DNA of 24,645 nucleotides from a virus. The DNA lies in IMG/VR virus record IMGVR_UViG_3300050019_000135, positions 1 through 24,645 of that record, one strand, 5' to 3'. Positions 7,961-14,054 of this stretch are shown here, in pieces. The notes under the pieces are model-generated. The model made no database searches. It was not told the DNA's origin and saw only the letters and a program-made list of their open reading frames with translations. The first letter of the stretch is position 1. Every line of letters starts with the position of its first letter. A program made the position numbers and the translations under genes.

Positions 7961-7987
7961 TAGTAACTACCAGTTGGGTAGTTTCTA
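7961..7987 (-). promoter_or_regulatory. Inverted repeat upstream of the structural promoter
   Basis: AACTACC (7965-7971) pairs with GGTAGTT (7977-7983) around a 5-nt loop, and after one mismatch the pairing extends by TAG/CTA. It lies in the 186-bp AT-rich gap between the methyltransferase stop and the portal promoter. It may be an operator or a weak transcript end for the upstream unit. No U-run sits directly after it. Confidence 0.45.
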
Positions 7988-8080
7988 CACGTCAGATTGC
8001 ATAATAAAACTTTGTGTCGCATCTGATATACGCAAACTGGTTTGTGTAAACTGGATTGGGTTTCGTGAGTCACAAAGATG

Positions 8081-9025
8081 TCAAGTCTGCCGATTCTCAA
8101 TTATCCCGCTTGCTATAATATACTCCTTCAATCGCAGTGCAATATATTCAGCTAATTTAACGGGTACTGCATTCCCTATAATTTGCTCTACATCTGTTTT
8201 GTTGCCCCAAAGGATAGTCTTAGGGGGAAAAGTTTGGATCATGCTGCGCTCTCTCGTGGTTAAAGGTCTGACATCCATCGTGACAGCTAATGTGTCACCC
8301 GAATGCCCGGTATATCCAGCGGGAACGGGGCGGTTCACTCCTCTTATTGTGGGGCTCGGTTCATCGACGCTAAAAACGCCTCTTCGCTTGTAACTACGCG
8401 GATGGCGATAGTAATGTTCAAAGTCAAGCCCATCTTTAAAGTATTCACGGATAGTCATGGGTTTATCTGCAAGGCGTTGTTCTATCAAAGTATTCAGAAA
8501 GCCGTCTGCGCCGTCTTTTTGGCCTATAACAAAAAGACGTTTTCGGAGTTGCGGAACCCCGCATAAGCTCGCGTTCACCACCTTAATACTAAGTCCATAC
8601 CCGGCACGCTTGAAGATAGCACAAGCGTGCATAAAGGCATTGCTTTGTTCGGCCCTCGCCACGTTCTCCATGACGAAGAAACGAGGGTTAACTTTCTGTA
8701 TTATATTGGCGAAAGTTATTGTTAGATCGGCTCGCCCTAACTTTTCATCCCGCTTTCCTGCCGACGAAAAATCTTGGCAAGGAGGCCCGCCGATAATGAT
8801 GTCTGGGGAAAACCCTTGGATTTTGTTGATGGCATCAACAGAAGATAGGTCGGTTTTAATTATTGGATGTTTGGGAAAGTTGGCCTTATAAAATTCATAT
8901 GCGGGCTGCCAGTTATCAAAGGCCGCGACAACATCGTATCCCGCATTGGTAAAACCCAATGAAAAGCCACCACCACCTGCGAATAGATCAACTATTCTTA
9001 ACGATAATTTTCTGCGCCTATTCAT
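8081..9025 (-). CDS. DNA (cytosine-5) methyltransferase
   Basis: The 314-aa protein carries the ordered motifs of C5-cytosine methyltransferases. Motif I is DLFAGGGGFSLGF (residues 13-25, SAM binding) and motif IV GGPPCQDFS contains the catalytic Cys83. ENV (120-122) is motif VI and QLRKR (159-163) is motif VIII. A short target-recognition region follows, then RPLTTRERSMIQTFP (motif IX) and GNAVP (motif X). It would methylate cytosine at C5 in a specific site that cannot be read from sequence. There is no restriction enzyme beside it, so it is probably an orphan enzyme protecting phage DNA from host restriction. It overlaps the membrane-protein gene by 8 bp and has AAGGAT upstream. The gene is more AT-rich than the structural genes, suggesting recent acquisition. 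Confidence 0.95.
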   Translation of the reverse strand: MNRRRKLSLRIVDLFAGGGGFSLGFTNAGYDVVAAFDNWQPAYEFYKANFPKHPIIKTDLSSVDAINKIQGFSPDIIIGGPPCQDFSSAGKRDEKLGRADLTITFANIIQKVNPRFFVMENVARAEQSNAFMHACAIFKRAGYGLSIKVVNASLCGVPQLRKRLFVIGQKDGADGFLNTLIEQRLADKPMTIREYFKDGLDFEHYYRHPRSYKRRGVFSVDEPSPTIRGVNRPVPAGYTGHSGDTLAVTMDVRPLTTRERSMIQTFPPKTILWGNKTDVEQIIGNAVPVKLAEYIALRLKEYIIASGIIENRQT

Positions 9026-9332
9026 CGAATAAATCCTTCTTGATATTTGCGGTTATCTCCTTGCCAATAGGCGTTAAGTTGATAGGACTCATTGCCGCAA
9101 CGGGTCTATTAGCGCCCAATGTGTTCTGATAAATAAGTTCCACAATAGCCCCAATCTTCACGACCTTATCGTTAAGTCCCTCTATTTTGGATATTTTATC
9201 GGCACGATGTTTAAATGTCGTAGACCATACACCGATTCTATGGATTGCCCAGAAAGCCGCGCCTAAAATAGCCAGCAAAACAAACACGCTGCTATTTAAT
9301 TGTTCGATCAGTTTTCCTAATAAGGCTTCCAT
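9018..9332 (-). CDS. Small membrane protein co-transcribed with the methyltransferase
   Basis: The 104-aa protein has one strong transmembrane segment at about residues 15-30 (SSVFVLLAILGAAFWAI), then a basic stretch and a helical, soluble tail ending in acidic DLFDE. The ATG is preceded at some distance by GGGAG. It is the first gene after a sigma-70-like promoter and overlaps the methyltransferase start by 8 bp, so the two form one unit. The fold suggests an inner-membrane anchor with a cytoplasmic domain. A superinfection-exclusion role is possible but not shown. Confidence 0.65.
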   Translation of the reverse strand: MEALLGKLIEQLNSSVFVLLAILGAAFWAIHRIGVWSTTFKHRADKISKIEGLNDKVVKIGAIVELIYQNTLGANRPVAAMSPINLTPIGKEITANIKKDLFDE

Positions 9333-9371
9333 GGGTCGCGGGCTCCCAGTTAGTGATTTAGTTTACGGCAG

Positions 9372-9400
9372 ATAATAACATCTATTGATTCCTTTGTCCA
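9372..9400 (-). promoter_or_regulatory. Sigma-70-like promoter of the methyltransferase unit
   Basis: TGGACA (9400-9395) and TATTAT (9377-9372) lie exactly 17 nt apart on the minus strand, with the expected start near 9365. It sits downstream of the hairpin/U-tract at 9505-9594, so it would restart transcription after a terminator and allow the methyltransferase to be expressed independently. Confidence 0.6.
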
Positions 9401-9504
9401 CATGATTAAGATCGTCTCATCCCCGATCGTTCTCATGTATAAAGTATACCAGAACATAACCCATCAAATGGGGTTAAGGGAGTTAACTATATAATTCCCC
9501 TAAT

Positions 9505-9594
9505 AAAAAAGAGGCGTCCGAAGAGGGTTCGCAGGCCCTCAACCTCCTGGCTGACCAGGGCTCTTCAGCATTTGAGCTACTCGGACAAAGCCTC
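9505..9594 (-). ncRNA. tRNA-like hairpin with terminator U-tract (degenerate tRNA)
   Basis: On the minus strand the sequence folds as a cloverleaf. The acceptor arms are GTCCGAG (9586-9580) and TTCGGAC (9522-9516). T8-A9 is followed by a D-arm GCTC/GAGC with a bacterial-looking A14/A21, and the T-stem is GAGGG/CCCTC. Two features are abnormal. The anticodon hairpin is CCTGG-TCAG-CCAGG with a 4-nt loop instead of 7, and the T-loop is 8 nt without TTC. An extra GAGGC/GCCTC pairing (9594-9590 with 9515-9511) lengthens the base stem, and six U follow (9510-9505). It is best read as a tRNA-derived structure acting as a terminator or structured RNA, not a decoding tRNA. It could also be a decayed tRNA gene. 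Confidence 0.6.
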
Positions 9595-9633
9595 CATGAG
9601 AATTTTACCAAACTCTAAATTCAGTGTCAAGGC

Positions 9634-9771
9634 TTATTGCTGCCTAAACACAGGGATAGTTTTAAGAAAAGGATCCTCTACGACTTCCTCAAGGAACTCA
9701 AACACGTACCACTGATGCTGTGCCCAGCGGGCAAGGGCTTGAGTTAAAGCGTCGGGGTTATACTGGGCCAC
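9634..9771 (-). CDS. Short protein of 45 aa, coupled to the zinc-ribbon gene
   Basis: The reading starts at a GTG that shares its first G with the preceding TAG stop (TAGTG), a sign of re-initiation. The product begins MAQYNPDALTQALARWAQHQ, then aromatic and acidic residues (WYVFEFLEEVVED) and a Phe-Arg-Gln-Gln end. It looks helical and soluble. It is the last gene before the tRNA-like terminator. The same TAGTG junction occurs at 10476. No family is recognised; no strong Shine-Dalgarno is seen. Confidence 0.5.
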   Translation of the reverse strand: MAQYNPDALTQALARWAQHQWYVFEFLEEVVEDPFLKTIPVFRQQ

Positions 9772-9983
9772 TAGCCGTACATCCAATCGTCAGAGGTCGA
9801 GAGCACCACGTCGGGGGTGACGCATGTGCCCTTGCTGACCATGTCTCTGAACTGCCTCTGGCAGTCGAGACAGCGATACACAAACAGGTGATGCTGGAAA
9901 GTCTCTGTGGAAGAGACGGGATCGAGAGCCGTGTTCTCCGAGTCACACGAGGGGCAATGACCGAATGTGGGGCCTTGGCTCAC
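9771..9983 (-). CDS. Zinc-ribbon protein, 70 aa
   Basis: CPSC near residue 10 and CLDC near residue 38 form a four-Cys zinc ribbon, with HxxxHHLFVYR in between. The protein probably binds nucleic acid or a partner protein. Its start overlaps the upstream stop by 4 nt (ATGA), so it is translated with the upstream 75-aa gene. Such small ribbons are common between terminase and structural genes, but no exact family is recognised. Confidence 0.65.
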   Translation of the reverse strand: MSQGPTFGHCPSCDSENTALDPVSSTETFQHHLFVYRCLDCQRQFRDMVSKGTCVTPDVVLSTSDDWMYG

Positions 9984-10207
9984 TTACCGTCGTCTTCCAT
10001 GTCGGAGGGATCCACGAGGGGGCAGTTGCTCAGGCGTGCAGTCTTTATGATGGAGTTAGGAACGTCTGAGTTTCGGTAGTCCAGCTCCGAGAGGACGTTG
10101 CAGTGAAACTTGCTCGTGTCAAGGTTCTCCGTCTCAGGATCCTCACAGCCTATGAGCAAGCAGTTGCAGCAAGCTGACGGCATTGTGGCACCTTTGATCC
10201 AGATCAT
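9980..10207 (-). CDS. Cys-rich 75-aa protein, function unknown
   Basis: The ATG has GGAGG 9 nt upstream. The N-terminal third holds four Cys (ACCNC and GC near residues 13-21), and two more occur later (FHCNV, SNCPL). A metal-binding or disulphide-stabilised small protein is likely. The acidic C-terminus ends DMEDDGK. It overlaps the next gene by 4 nt, forming a coupled series behind TerL. Confidence 0.6.
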   Translation of the reverse strand: MIWIKGATMPSACCNCLLIGCEDPETENLDTSKFHCNVLSELDYRNSDVPNSIIKTARLSNCPLVDPSDMEDDGK

Positions 10208-10260
10208 TTCTTCTTGCCTCCTCGTTTGATTTTCTTGAGCGTGGCTGCAGTGATGAGCAT
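10204..10260 (-). CDS. Possible 18-aa basic peptide
   Basis: ATG follows the TAG stop of the 71-aa gene with no gap. The peptide is MLITAATLKKIKRGGKKK, strongly basic, and its TGA overlaps the next ATG. The next gene's Shine-Dalgarno lies inside it. It may be a genuine mini-protein or just a translational bridge to the 75-aa gene. Confidence 0.3.
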   Translation of the reverse strand: MLITAATLKKIKRGGKKK

Positions 10261-10476
10261 CTAAAATCCAACAGACCCAGCCTTAATGGCTTCGTAGTTC
10301 TTTCGCGCCTCTGCTATCTTCTCAGGGCTTTCCTTGTGCATACCCGCGTCTACTTCCACCATACGTTGCATGAATCTATCGGCGTCGTCCCCTGTGAGCA
10401 TGACACCGGCGGGGATTGGGGAGAGTGGACAACGCTTGCGCCGGCTCCGGGCTTTCTGGAGCGGGGTGTAGGGCAC
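10261..10476 (-). CDS. Small basic protein downstream of TerL
   Basis: A 71-aa product whose GTG start shares its G with the TerL stop codon (TAGTG). The N-terminus is basic (KARSRRKRC), followed by a Pro-rich link and a helical part with LTGDDADRFMQRMVEV. Coupling to TerL suggests a packaging or head-assembly accessory role, but no family is recognised. Confidence 0.6.
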   Translation of the reverse strand: MPYTPLQKARSRRKRCPLSPIPAGVMLTGDDADRFMQRMVEVDAGMHKESPEKIAEARKNYEAIKAGSVGF

Positions 10477-12134
10477 TAGAAGTACCCCAAGCTCTGGGCA
10501 GCGGCTTTACGGCTTCCTTTGTGGTAGGCATAGGTGCCGTCGCGGCGGCGAGTCTCGACAGGCTTCTCTAAGTAGAAGGCGCCATATTCTGCTGCTTCAC
10601 AAATATGTGAGTATAAGTTCTTCGTCGGTGCGTCCTCGTAGCGCTCGGTCCCGGCGACCTTCATCTTGCGGTACTTGAACTCGCCGGCCAGGCCCTTCCG
10701 AAGCATCTTGCAGGAGGGGTCAACCAGGATCGCGGGCTCGGGACCTTCCTTACCGTCTATGTTGCGCCGGAAGAACTGGCCCAGGGCCTCGCGCCGGGCA
10801 AGGGGGGAGTTGGAGAGCCCGGCCGGCTGGATCTCGATGCCGCTATCGTAGACCTGCATGAAGGCAGTCAGGTCGTCGGAGCCGGTGCGGGAGTTGCCGG
10901 CCGGGTCTCCCACGCCTATGACACTGAATCCGGGCAGCGAGGATTTGAGATACGGAACTATTACGTCGGTGCAGAGTTGCTTGATGCTCATGTCCTGTGT
11001 CGTAAATTCCTTGAAGATGATGAGTCTGCCCCGTGGGGTGAGCTGCATGAGGGCACAGGCCGGAGTGCGGCCGAAGTCGAAGGCAGCTATGATTGGAGAA
11101 TGCACGATGGGGCGTATGGCTTCCTTGGCTACGTGTATGGAATCCTTGTAGCCGGGATGCACTGGTTTACCGTCAAGCGTATACCCATACTCCGCATCGC
11201 AATAAACCTTTGTCCACTCAGGAGCCTTATTGGCGGCCATGTTACCGTAATAGCCAGCGGGGAGATTACTCTTGTTTTCTGCCGCATCTGAAAATCCAGA
11301 CGGCTGGCGGAATTGCTGTGCTCGTTCGCTGTAAGGAGAAACCTTCAAAGTCTTGCAAATAGGGCAGGATGTGTTGTTAGCATCCTCCGGTATGAAGGGC
11401 GGATGATCCACGTTTTCCAGACAGCACCATGCAAAAGGAACATACTCCTCGAAGAACTGGTAGAAGTCGGATTCGGCATCCGGCGGGTTGGAGTCCATGA
11501 TGAGACCGTGCCACGTCGGACCACGGCGGCAGGGGTCTCCAGCTTCCACGCAGACGGGTTCGCGCTTTCTGTCGCCACACTCTTCCCGTGTAGCGAATCT
11601 CCAGCAGGAGGAATCGCAGGGGGAGATGTCGCTCTTCTTGGGGTAGCGACCAACACGATGCTGTAGCCCCTCAAAGATGGAGCGGTCTATCTCGCGAAAC
11701 TCGTTTATCCATACGAAGCTGAGTTCGAGAGACAGCAGTTTCTGGATGTCCTCTGGCGAATCGAGTGGCAAGTAAAGAATCTCTATCTCCACCGGCATCC
11801 CAAGCTTCTCGGGAGTGATGATATAACGCTTCTCAGTCTTTAGCCAGTTCCCGAGTCTCTCTGGTGGCAGCCACGAAAACAGCGTCTTGGCAGAGGTTTC
11901 CATGAGCTGTTGGTTCGTGTTCCTGATTACGGCTACGCGGGTTCTGGCGATACCGTCTTTATCGGGGTGCTGCATCAGAGCGTGGCGAAATAGTTTCATG
12001 ACACAGGCCACGGATTTACCGGCACCCACGGGGCCGAGTATAGCAGTGATGAACTTGTTGGACTGAAAGAATTTACCGGCTACCGGGGAATCCTCGAAGC
12101 TAAAATCTAGTTCAAATTTACTCGGGTTGGCCAT
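10476..12134 (-). CDS. terL: Terminase large subunit (packaging ATPase/nuclease)
   Basis: The 552-aa protein has the ATPase Walker A GPVGAGKS (34-41) and a Walker B-like LSFVWINE (138-145). A coupling motif DSNPPD follows at about 214-219. The C-terminal RNase H-like nuclease has FDFGR (Asp353), GVGDPAG (Asp410) and HICEAAEY (510-517). It binds the portal, drives DNA into the prohead and cuts the concatemer. Between the ATPase and the coupling motif (173-202) there are five Cys (CDSSC, C186, C195, C202), and CPIC occurs at 257-260, so a zinc-binding insertion is possible. The start overlaps TerS by 17 nt, with GAGG 7 nt upstream. Confidence 0.93.
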   Translation of the reverse strand: MANPSKFELDFSFEDSPVAGKFFQSNKFITAILGPVGAGKSVACVMKLFRHALMQHPDKDGIARTRVAVIRNTNQQLMETSAKTLFSWLPPERLGNWLKTEKRYIITPEKLGMPVEIEILYLPLDSPEDIQKLLSLELSFVWINEFREIDRSIFEGLQHRVGRYPKKSDISPCDSSCWRFATREECGDRKREPVCVEAGDPCRRGPTWHGLIMDSNPPDAESDFYQFFEEYVPFAWCCLENVDHPPFIPEDANNTSCPICKTLKVSPYSERAQQFRQPSGFSDAAENKSNLPAGYYGNMAANKAPEWTKVYCDAEYGYTLDGKPVHPGYKDSIHVAKEAIRPIVHSPIIAAFDFGRTPACALMQLTPRGRLIIFKEFTTQDMSIKQLCTDVIVPYLKSSLPGFSVIGVGDPAGNSRTGSDDLTAFMQVYDSGIEIQPAGLSNSPLARREALGQFFRRNIDGKEGPEPAILVDPSCKMLRKGLAGEFKYRKMKVAGTERYEDAPTKNLYSHICEAAEYGAFYLEKPVETRRRDGTYAYHKGSRKAAAQSLGYF

Positions 12135-12615
12135 CAGATTCCTCAGTAGGGGTAATATCTATGGCCTCGGATTCTTCTCCGGCCGTCATGGTCATCTTCG
12201 TCCCCTCGCCAAAAGAAAAAGATATTTTTATTTGGGGTTGGTTCGGGCCGCTATTCAAAGCTGCAAATTTAGCAGGATCATTAACCGATCCTATGAGTCC
12301 CGCGATCTTGAGCGTCACCTCTGCAGCCTTCGTCCGGCAGCGGTGATCGGGAGAACCCTCCTCAGTTACAGCGTCCATAGCCTCGTTGAGCACGCGCCCA
12401 CACTTAAATAAAGAGAGCCCTGTAGCCTGCATAAAGTCCCCGACGGCCTGTGTACGCTTACTGGGAAGCTGCAGGCGTCGGACAATCTCATCGGAAGTTA
12501 GACCGCGATTCGCGCTGGAGGTAGCCAGATAGCCGGGGGCAGGGGGTAATTTCTTCTGAGCGGTCCTGTAAACCTCAGTCAGAGTCCCGATTATAGGCTC
12601 CTTCTTCTTACCCAT
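12118..12615 (-). CDS. terS: Terminase small subunit
   Basis: The 165-aa protein precedes and overlaps TerL, the usual arrangement. The N-terminal half (about 35-80) contains TSDEIVRRLQLPSKRT-like helices consistent with a DNA-binding helix-turn-helix. A helical central part for oligomerisation and a strand-rich, acidic C-terminus (EESEAIDITPTEES) follow, which normally contacts TerL. Small terminases form rings that recognise pac or cos. Its start overlaps the 43-aa ribbon-helix-helix gene by 8 nt; no strong Shine-Dalgarno is visible. Sequence similarity was not tested; the call rests on position and layout. Confidence 0.75.
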   Translation of the reverse strand: MGKKKEPIIGTLTEVYRTAQKKLPPAPGYLATSSANRGLTSDEIVRRLQLPSKRTQAVGDFMQATGLSLFKCGRVLNEAMDAVTEEGSPDHRCRTKAAEVTLKIAGLIGSVNDPAKFAALNSGPNQPQIKISFSFGEGTKMTMTAGEESEAIDITPTEESDGQPE

Positions 12616-12739
12616 GGTTCTTCAGCCCCGCATCCATGACCCGGCGTATTACTTCGGAAAGGGAGAGACCAGTCTGCTGGGACTCGGCCTCGAGTTGATT
12701 GAGCTGGACCTCGGTGAGATAGACCTGAATCTTTTTCAT
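12608..12739 (-). CDS. Ribbon-helix-helix (Arc/CopG-type) DNA-binding protein, 43 aa
   Basis: The product begins MKKIQVYLTEVQLNQLE, with the beta-strand and first helix typical of the family. LSLSEVIRRVMDAGLK follows as the second helix; the pattern SxSEVIRR is diagnostic of CopG-like dimers that bind operators in the major groove. It is shorter than usual but complete. It overlaps the TerS start by 8 nt and its ATG lies 6 nt behind a -10 box. It may regulate the late operon, bind the packaging site with TerS, or repress its own promoter. Confidence 0.72.
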   Translation of the reverse strand: MKKIQVYLTEVQLNQLEAESQQTGLSLSEVIRRVMDAGLKNHG

Positions 12740-12745
12740 GCGGGT

Positions 12746-12774
12746 ACTCTATCATACGCCAAGACAAAAGTCAA
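12746..12774 (-). promoter_or_regulatory. Promoter ahead of the ribbon-helix-helix and terminase genes
   Basis: TTGACT (12774-12769) and TAGAGT (12751-12746) are 17 nt apart, and the ATG starts 6 nt after the -10 box, the same geometry as the portal promoter. An overlapping TATGAT (12756-12751) is a second -10 candidate. The transcript would be nearly leaderless. It overlaps the end of the second HNH-like gene. Confidence 0.5.
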
Positions 12775-13268
12775 TAACTAATTTTCAGGCGATCTTTGTA
12801 CTCCTCCACGGTGGGGCGCCAGGGGGCGCCGATGTCGAGCAGGGAGAGGAACTCCGACCAGAGCTCGTTTGAGAGGTCGGGCGTCGGGCGATACTGCTTT
12901 GGGAAAAGCCCCTCTTCCTGCACCATAAGAGGCTTGGGTACGATATGCGCCGGATTGACGCAGCGACTATTCTCGCAAGTCAAGATAAGGGGCCGATCCG
13001 AAGGGAGCACGAGATACTCGTCATAGAATGCCACTGATCGCGCCAGGTAACAAGTATTTCTATCCCGATAAATAGGACTCGTTAGAATGCCGCTGTTGCT
13101 GTAAAACGACCAGCAGGTGTCGGGGGCGTCTTTATTGACATGCTCCCAAAACCTTTTTACCCGAGACTGCCCCATAAACGGAGGACGTATGCATGGGTCC
13201 TGGATAAGGCGCCGGTACGCCTCTATGTCCGGGGGCTTAAACTTTTTCAACAGGTCCCTTCCAGTCAT
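12771..13268 (-). CDS. HNH-like endonuclease, degenerate, upstream of terminase
   Basis: The 165-aa protein contains CWSFYSNSG early and LILTCENSRCVNPAHIV later, closely resembling the zinc-binding, His-containing half of HNH_3-type nucleases. The position normally occupied by the first catalytic His (HxC..RxCVNPxHL) is Thr here, so activity is doubtful. It overlaps the preceding HNH-like gene by 32 nt. TTG at residue 7, with GGAAGGG upstream, is an alternative start. HNH proteins next to terminase can cut at cos sites, but a free-standing homing-type gene is equally possible. Confidence 0.65.
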   Translation of the reverse strand: MTGRDLLKKFKPPDIEAYRRLIQDPCIRPPFMGQSRVKRFWEHVNKDAPDTCWSFYSNSGILTSPIYRDRNTCYLARSVAFYDEYLVLPSDRPLILTCENSRCVNPAHIVPKPLMVQEEGLFPKQYRPTPDLSNELWSEFLSLLDIGAPWRPTVEEYKDRLKISY

Positions 13269-13602
13269 TGAATTTTTTAATCATGTCTCGGCGGCGCTGA
13301 TGTCCGCAAGCGCAAGCATCGGAGTGCTTTACTTCGACAAGATGAGCAGGGTTAAAACAATTTGGGTCATGGCACGTTCTACTGATGACGTGTCGTAATT
13401 CTACTGGCCTTCCATGGGTAAAAAAGAAAACGAGGTGCGAGAGTACGAATCTTTCTTCACCTATGACCATCACTGTGTTACCACCACTTTCAGGGCGGGA
13501 GCATAGAAACCAGCATTCATCAGGTCCACCTATATCAATCCGATTGAATACTCGCCGCTTGTTCGCTTCCGTATCGATTCCAGTGTAGTCGTGGTAGTTC
13601 AT
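13237..13602 (-). CDS. HNH-like endonuclease, first gene of the leftward operon
   Basis: A 121-aa protein with CWFLCSRPESGG, then RHVISRTCHDPNCFNPAHLV, the conserved C-terminal half of HNH_3-type nucleases. His107-like C-A-C-G-H residues occur near the end (ACACGHQRRR). As in its neighbour, the canonical His before Cys is displaced (VISRTC), though a His lies 5 residues earlier. AAAGGA precedes its ATG by 7 nt, and TTGACA/TATAGA lies upstream. The pair arose perhaps by duplication. Confidence 0.65.
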   Translation of the reverse strand: MNYHDYTGIDTEANKRRVFNRIDIGGPDECWFLCSRPESGGNTVMVIGEERFVLSHLVFFFTHGRPVELRHVISRTCHDPNCFNPAHLVEVKHSDACACGHQRRRDMIKKFNDWKGPVEKV

Positions 13603-13634
13603 ATCTATCCTTTCGTATCCTCGTGATACTTTAT

Positions 13635-13662
13635 TCTATATTCTTTTATAACCGAATGTCAA
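13635..13662 (-). promoter_or_regulatory. Main late-operon promoter
   Basis: TTGACA (13662-13657, consensus) and TATAGA (13640-13635) are 16 nt apart on the minus strand, with the expected start near 13628, 26 nt before the ATG of the first HNH-like gene. It would drive HNH, ribbon-helix-helix, terminase and following genes. Confidence 0.65.
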
Positions 13663-13744
13663 GCTCCAGCAGGTGACGTTGAATTTTTCTAATATGGGCC
13701 GGGCTCAAAGGAACTGAATTCGGTTTTGAGTGACGTGGATTTGG

Positions 13745-13872
13745 CAGGATACTGTCACCTTAGCAGTTTATTCTTCCTAATCGCCAAGCATTTTTTATAA
13801 ATACTGTAATCAAATCAATATGAAAACCTATACATTTAGAATTTTTAGTATAGGTGACACACCTGTATCCTG
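13745..13872. repeat. Inverted pair of CAGGATAC/TGTCACCT sites
   Basis: CAGGATAC plus TGTCACCT at 13745-13760 recurs inverted at 13852-13872 (AGGTGACA and GTATCCTG), where a 5-nt CACCT is inserted between the halves. The second copy also forms AGGTG-ACA-CACCT. Two such sites next to a serine recombinase gene could be its crossover or accessory sites, or repressor operators. Confidence 0.6.
13827..13854. promoter_or_regulatory. 7-bp inverted repeat in the control region
   Basis: CCTATAC (13827-13833) and GTATAGG (13848-13854) are perfect complements around 14 nt of AT-rich DNA. The right arm abuts the AGGTGACA site. This spacing suits a dimeric regulator or recombinase. Confidence 0.5.
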
Positions 13873-13957
13873 ATATTATTCAGTTGCATAGAAAACGTAA
13901 TAAAATCATAGCTTATCAATTGTGAATCCTGCAGAAAACAGGGGTGTGTGTGGATAC

Positions 13958-14013
13958 CGCTAATTAGCGTGATAAAAAACATCTTGACAAAGACGCTAAA
14001 GGCGTGTTATCAT
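13958..14013 (+). promoter_or_regulatory. Recombinase promoter with two related operator-like sites
   Basis: TTGACA (13984-13989) and TATCAT (14008-14013) are 18 nt apart. The spacer carries ACGCTAAAGGCGTG (13993-14006), an imperfect dyad. A perfect 12-bp palindrome CGCTAATTAGCG (13958-13969) lies just upstream and shares CGCTAA and GCGTG with it. Two similar dyads at a core promoter are typical of operators for a repressor. Confidence 0.6.
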
Positions 14014-14054
14014 CTTCACAAGGAGTCCAATAAACACGTCAAGGAGCCACTGCC

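Noticed and set aside
9505-9594. Functional tRNA-Leu (CAG) reading
   Set aside because: Placing CAG in a 7-nt loop breaks two of five anticodon stem pairs; the 5-bp stem with a 4-nt loop is far better.
9720-10079. Plus-strand 119-codon frame
   Set aside because: It lies opposite three coupled minus-strand genes with ATGA junctions and has no ribosome site.
13949-13957. DnaA box TGTGGATAC
   Set aside because: One mismatch to consensus and a single copy; no cluster near the iterons.
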